In this document: one piece after another, positions 60,518 to 64,000 of the stretch
Numbering within the stretch: position 1 is the first letter of the stretch
How the letters are laid out: every line of letters starts with the position of its first letter
The notes under the pieces: model-generated
The model's input: the letters and a program-made list of their open reading frames with translations, nothing else
Databases searched by the model: none
What the model was told of the DNA's origin: nothing
Assembly: GCF_010389155.1 (NCBI RefSeq)
Contig: NC_057763.1
Location: 32,904,645 to 32,968,644 of the forward strand
Origin: Erigeron canadensis
Taxonomy: Eukaryota; Streptophyta; Magnoliopsida; Asterales; Asteraceae
Reading direction: 5' to 3'
Length of the DNA stretch: 64,000 nucleotides
Position numbers and translations under genes: made by a program

Positions 60518-61573
60518 GGGTGGACGGAGTCGTTTAGGCACCAACCAGTACTGAAGGGAACACCACCCCCAGGTACATGTACCGGTTTGGAGGTGAGTGA
60601 AATCGAGAGCTTGCTCACGGACTCCATCTCGCATATGAACGTTAGAATTTAAAAAGAAAAAAAGAAAAAAAAATGGTGGGGCCCTAAGTAACGGTCCAAC
60701 ACCTTATTTATTTCTTCCCTTTTTTTTTTCTTTCTTCTTCTTCATTTTTACATTCTGCTTCTTTTTCTTCTTCATTTTCTTTAATTTCTTTTTCATTCTT
60801 TCTACATACAACACACACAAATGGCAAACATGAACCTAAGGGATGTTAAGATGTCGATGCAAGTCCACATGGTCAACCACGACAAACACTGATCTCAAGT
60901 GAACACCGTCATTGAGAGTGTATCAGTCACGAAGGTGTCTTACGAATCCGAAATCAACCAAATAGAAGCTCCCGATCGTGCTCAGAACACTGCCGAAATT
61001 GAGTATGTAGTATATCTTCGGCAGAAGATCGACTGGCTGAACCAAATTATTTTTCAGCTTATTGCCGCCTCTTCCACTTTCACAGCCACGCTTGGCCACT
61101 TGTTATTCTTGCAAGGCAATGTCGGTGGTGATCAGCATGTAGATTATCATACTGACCCGGAGGAGGAGTACGTATCTCGTCAACCCGGGGATGCTACCGT
61201 GTCTCCTGAAGCCTACGGTACATTCATCGTAACGACGGCGACAGTACTGTGGACTCGGACTATTTCGAGGCTTATGTTTATGTAATGTTTTGAATAATTT
61301 TAGTAATAATATGAAATGTAATGTGTTTTAATGATTTTAGTAGTACAATGTAATGTAATGATTTTTAGTATTAATATTAACTAATTTATGGTTTTAGTAA
61401 TATTTGTTTTAAATTAAAGTTTTTATTTAGTTGGTTAGAAATAAATAGAAAGTAAATAAAATAGAAAAGGGTGGGAGGGGCGGGGCGGAAAAGCATTTCA
61501 TGCATTTAGGGAGTGGGCGGGGAGGAAGAGAAAAAGCGGGGAGGGGCGAGGAAGCACTCCCCCCCCCCCACCC
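60518..61573. mobile_element. 1056-bp insertion, possible PIF/Harbinger-like element
   Basis: Absent from unit A at the equivalent site, which proves it is an insertion. It begins GGGTGGACGGAGTCG and ends GGAGTGC-complement sequence (minus strand GGGTGGGGGGGGGGAGTGC). TGA stands on both sides (60515-60517 and 61574-61576), giving a 3-bp target duplication. Contains the frame at 60821-61285. Class assignment rests on TSD length and G-rich ends only. Confidence 0.55.
60821..61285 (+). pseudogene. Unrecognised 155-codon frame with one stop, inside the insertion
   Basis: An ATG at 60821 opens MANMNLRDVKMSMQVHM; a TGA at 60890-60892 interrupts, then the frame stays open to 61285. The middle (EIEYVVYLRQKIDWLNQII) is amphipathic and helix-like. 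In the next frame the last ~17 codons read as an acidic DSTVDSDYFEAYV, so there may also have been a slip near 61235. No family recognised; possibly a captured or element-encoded gene. Confidence 0.35.
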
Positions 61574-62075
61574 TGATAGCAATTTCTATTAAAATGGGAC
61601 TAGACTAGGGCGTATTTTGGTGGTGTAAATTTCGGGTTGGCAACCATGGCGTCTCCAGCTTCTGAATTCCTGGCCCCTAATTTTGTGCCCAAATTTCTTT
61701 ACAAATTTTTTTCAAAGTGTTCCGACCACTTTTTTAGTTTTTGATAATTGTTGTAAGTTTTCCAGCCAAGTGTTGTTATTGTTGTTGTTATTCTTACTTT
61801 TATATGTTTTCCGACCTTTGGTAAGTTTTGGCATCTCACACCTACTTTTTGATAAATTTTGGCAAGTTTTGGCGTGGATATGTCATATTTTCTATTGGTC
61901 TAATTTTCTTGCCATAACATGTTTTTTTGGCACTACAACCTTCATCATTAGGCATCTCCAGTGGACAGTTTGCTACCGATTTATTTGACTGGACGAATTG
62001 AACACCCGTTTACTTTCACTGTGTTTGCTTATTTGTTTACCTATGCTTCTTAGCAAACTGAAGGCAAGCTGAGTT

Positions 62076-62663
62076 AAGGGGGTCATTTTCATTTTTTAAA
62101 AATCAAGTATGTGTGTATAAATATTTAATATAGAATTTTATAATTTTATAAGGTGATGATATGGCAAGGACAAACTAAGTTTTAGTATTTTGGGTTGGAC
62201 AAAATGAGTTCAATGTACTAAAACAGTTTGTTGGTATGTTGTTGAGGTGATCTATTTGTCTGAGGAAATTGATAATACCATTGGACATGACCTTAGTTTC
62301 GAAAACAATCAAAGTTTTGTTTGACATTAGTATTGATACGGTTTTAGTATTTCTCGGTGTTTGCAAGATACGTTACTGATCTCGAAAACTATCAAAAATA
62401 GGTATGATCGTGATTCCACTTGAGATTTGAAACCACTTCTCGGTACATGGATCGCTACGAGATTAGAAATTAGGAATTTTTTTCCATTCCTAATCTATAC
62501 TATAAACTATATTAACATCCGGTATTAAAAGATATGAATTTTAATTAAGACTGATCTTTACCATTAATTTTTCTAAAATTTATTGACACCTACCAATTTT
62601 TCTAAACTTGATATGAACACCAATTTAAAAGTTGATCTCGACTATTGTTAGCTTCTTATAGTT
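62076..62663. other. Intergenic
   Basis: AT-rich, no gene or clear element. Confidence 0.4.
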
Positions 62664-62721
62664 GTTTTATTTTACCTAAAACCTATATGTATGTACATAT
62701 AGGTTTTAGGTAAAATAAAAC
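62664..62721. repeat. Perfect inverted repeat, 28-base arms
   Basis: Arms 62664-62691 and 62694-62721 are exact reverse complements (outer end GTTTTATTTTACCTAAAACC) around a 2-base centre. It is followed by another imperfect inverted pair (AAGTAAAACAAATAAAAC near 62730; ATTTGTTTTATTTTAAT near 62862), so it is probably the tip of a nested MITE. Confidence 0.9.
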
Positions 62722-62959
62722 AAGTTTTAAAGTAAAACAAATAAAACAATATGTTTATCTTAACTGAAAATCACTGTGCATCATGAAAATCTTCGTGCAT
62801 CAATTGCTTCGTGAATCTTCGTGCATCAATTTAACCATGATCTAAGGGTTAAGATCTTGTCCTATTTGTTTTATTTTAATACTTGTTTTACAATACCCAA
62901 CCCCTATACATATAATATATAATATACATATAAAATATAATATATATGGAAAAGTTAAA

Positions 62960-63259
62960 TTAGGGACTCCTTATTTTAGAGACCATTATGGATACTTTTC
63001 AATCATTCATTTTTCACCATCTCCGACCACCACCACCACCATCATCTTCGACCACCACCACCACCATCATCTTCGACCACCACCATGATCCTCCGGCGAC
63101 GGCGACCACCACCGCCACGACTTACACATGTGTAAGTTATACAACCACCACCATCATCTCCGACCACCACCATGATCGTCCTCCGACGGCGACCACCGCC
63201 ACCACGACTTACGCATGTATAAGTTACATGTCCCTAGTGGTCCCTAATTTAAGGAGTCC

Positions 63260-63261
<2 letters not shown>
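62960..63261. mobile_element. MITE-like element with CCACC-rich interior
   Basis: Left ATTAGGGACTCCTTATTTTA and right (reverse strand) ATAGGGACTCCTTAAATTAG form terminal inverted repeats. The interior has two copies of a block with ACCACCACCATGATC, CGGCGACC/CGACGGCGACC and CGACTTACACATGTGTAAGT. A third block of this kind is at 63910-63978. Confidence 0.65.
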
Positions 63262-63290
<29 letters not shown>

Positions 63291-64000
63291 GGTAGAGGTC
63301 CAGAGAGAAGGTTCTTAAGGAGAGAAAGTCCGTTTTTTTTTTTTGGTAACTTTTTTTTTTTTTTTCATTTTTTCATTCTTTTTTTAATTAACTCAATCCA
63401 TAAAAAAAAATTAAAAATTTCTAACACGAGTTAGTGAGTTAAACATGTAAGGGTGCGATACGAGTTTCACCCTTAAGGATATTAATAAATGGTAACTGGT
63501 GGGAATAATAGGTCATAAAAGGTGACAGGTCATAGGGGTGATCGGTGATGGGGTGTTCTACCTAACGGGTTTCGCCCTTAGCTATCATGGTCCCGCCATA
63601 GATTAAGAGGCTTCGCCTATAGCTTACGGGCTACGCCCCTTGAAAAAAAAAATTTTAATTTTTTTATATGTAATTAGTTAATTAAAGAGAGAATGAAGAA
63701 AGTGGGAAAAAAAAGTTCAAAAAATAAGATAAAAAAAAATCAAAAATGAACACTATCTTCCTTCTCCCCTTAAGGTGCCTTCTCATTTGATCTATATCCT
63801 ATTTAATAAGGAAAAGTTATTTTGAGTCCATTCTTAATTTGAGTCCAAAGGATTCATTGATTTTCTTCCAACTCCTCAAATCCCAACCACCTCCTCCCAC
63901 CACCACCATCTCTCCGACTACTACCATGATCCTCCGACGACGTCAACCTTCACCATGACTTACACATGTGTAAGTTACATATACATATAATATACTAGCA
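63262..64000. other. Repeat-derived sequence to the window end
   Basis: A (TA)n tract (63267-63290), T-rich stretch, then 63480-63650 with GATAGGTCATA-like and GGTTTCGCCC/GGCTTCGCC words shared with 58960-59060. From 63815 a relative of the 62960 MITE (AAAAGTTATTTTGAGTCC) begins and runs off the end. No gene. Confidence 0.45.

Larger units (their letters stand above)
58777..62075. repeat. Segmental tandem duplication, unit B
   Basis: Second copy of the NCL first codons, leader and core promoter (58777-58904) plus upstream DNA homologous to unit A (57790-58776). It has been enlarged by its own Helitron-like block (58908-59374), a MITE (59695-60024) and a 1056-bp insertion (60518-61573). Homologous stretches differ by roughly one base in seven by eye, so the duplication is old. 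Confidence 0.75.

Noticed and set aside
63841..64000. Possible coding exon (CACCACC-rich, ACTTACACATGTGTAAGTTA)
   Set aside because: The same block occurs twice at 63000-63240 inside a MITE-like element, so it is repeat sequence.

Overview
This is nuclear plant DNA, most likely from a eudicot with a repeat-rich genome. The evidence is intron-split genes with GT-AG borders, plant-only families (CLE, TCP, IQD, SPEAR/TIE, NCL), a miR319 site, and a repeat content of Helitrons, a MULE, SINEs, MITEs and a Tat-lineage Ty3/gypsy element. The style of the repeats reminds me of Asteraceae, but that is only an impression and no sequence search was possible.

Layout. 0.2-0.5 kb (-): a CLE signalling-peptide gene. 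3.7-8.2 kb (-): a complete nine-exon gene for a SPD1/Ycf45-like chloroplast AAA ATPase, with a tRNA-derived SINE in intron 1. 9.4-13.1 kb: a non-coding Mutator-like element with long terminal inverted repeats, a 9-bp target duplication and an internal array of palindromes. 15.4-16.4 kb (+): a CIN-class TCP4-like transcription factor with a miR319 target site. 21.0-25.0 kb (-): an IQ67-domain (IQD) gene. 26.8 kb (-): a tRNA-Ile(UAU). 28.0-31.1 kb (+): a decayed Helitron-type gene joining RPA-like OB-fold exons to the end of a PIF1-like helicase. 31.3-34.4 kb: a cluster of small Helitrons and MITEs. 35.3-47.5 kb: a 12.2-kb LTR retrotransposon with TTTAA target duplications. Its broken gag-pol runs on the minus strand, and a spliced extra gene (putative gypsy-type transposon domain) runs antisense to it. 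48.9-50.4 kb (+): a five-exon SPEAR/TIE-type EAR-motif corepressor adaptor. 52.7-56.2 kb (-): a seven-exon NCL Na+/Ca2+ exchanger with two EF-hands. 56.3-62.1 kb: a Helitron set against the NCL core promoter, then a diverged tandem duplication that carries a second copy of the NCL promoter and first codons. 62.1-64 kb: MITEs and simple repeats.

The six cellular protein genes are intact by reading frame and splice phase; exon coordinates below were worked out by hand from GT-AG sites and phase. The TCP and SPEAR/TIE genes belong to families that interact physically in Arabidopsis (TIE proteins recruit TPL/TPR corepressors to CIN-TCPs), and they lie 33 kb apart here. NCL has left partial copies of itself on both sides. 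The least ordinary items are the spliced antisense gene in the retrotransposon, the Helitron-derived upstream region of NCL with its duplicated orphan promoter, and the palindrome array in the MULE.
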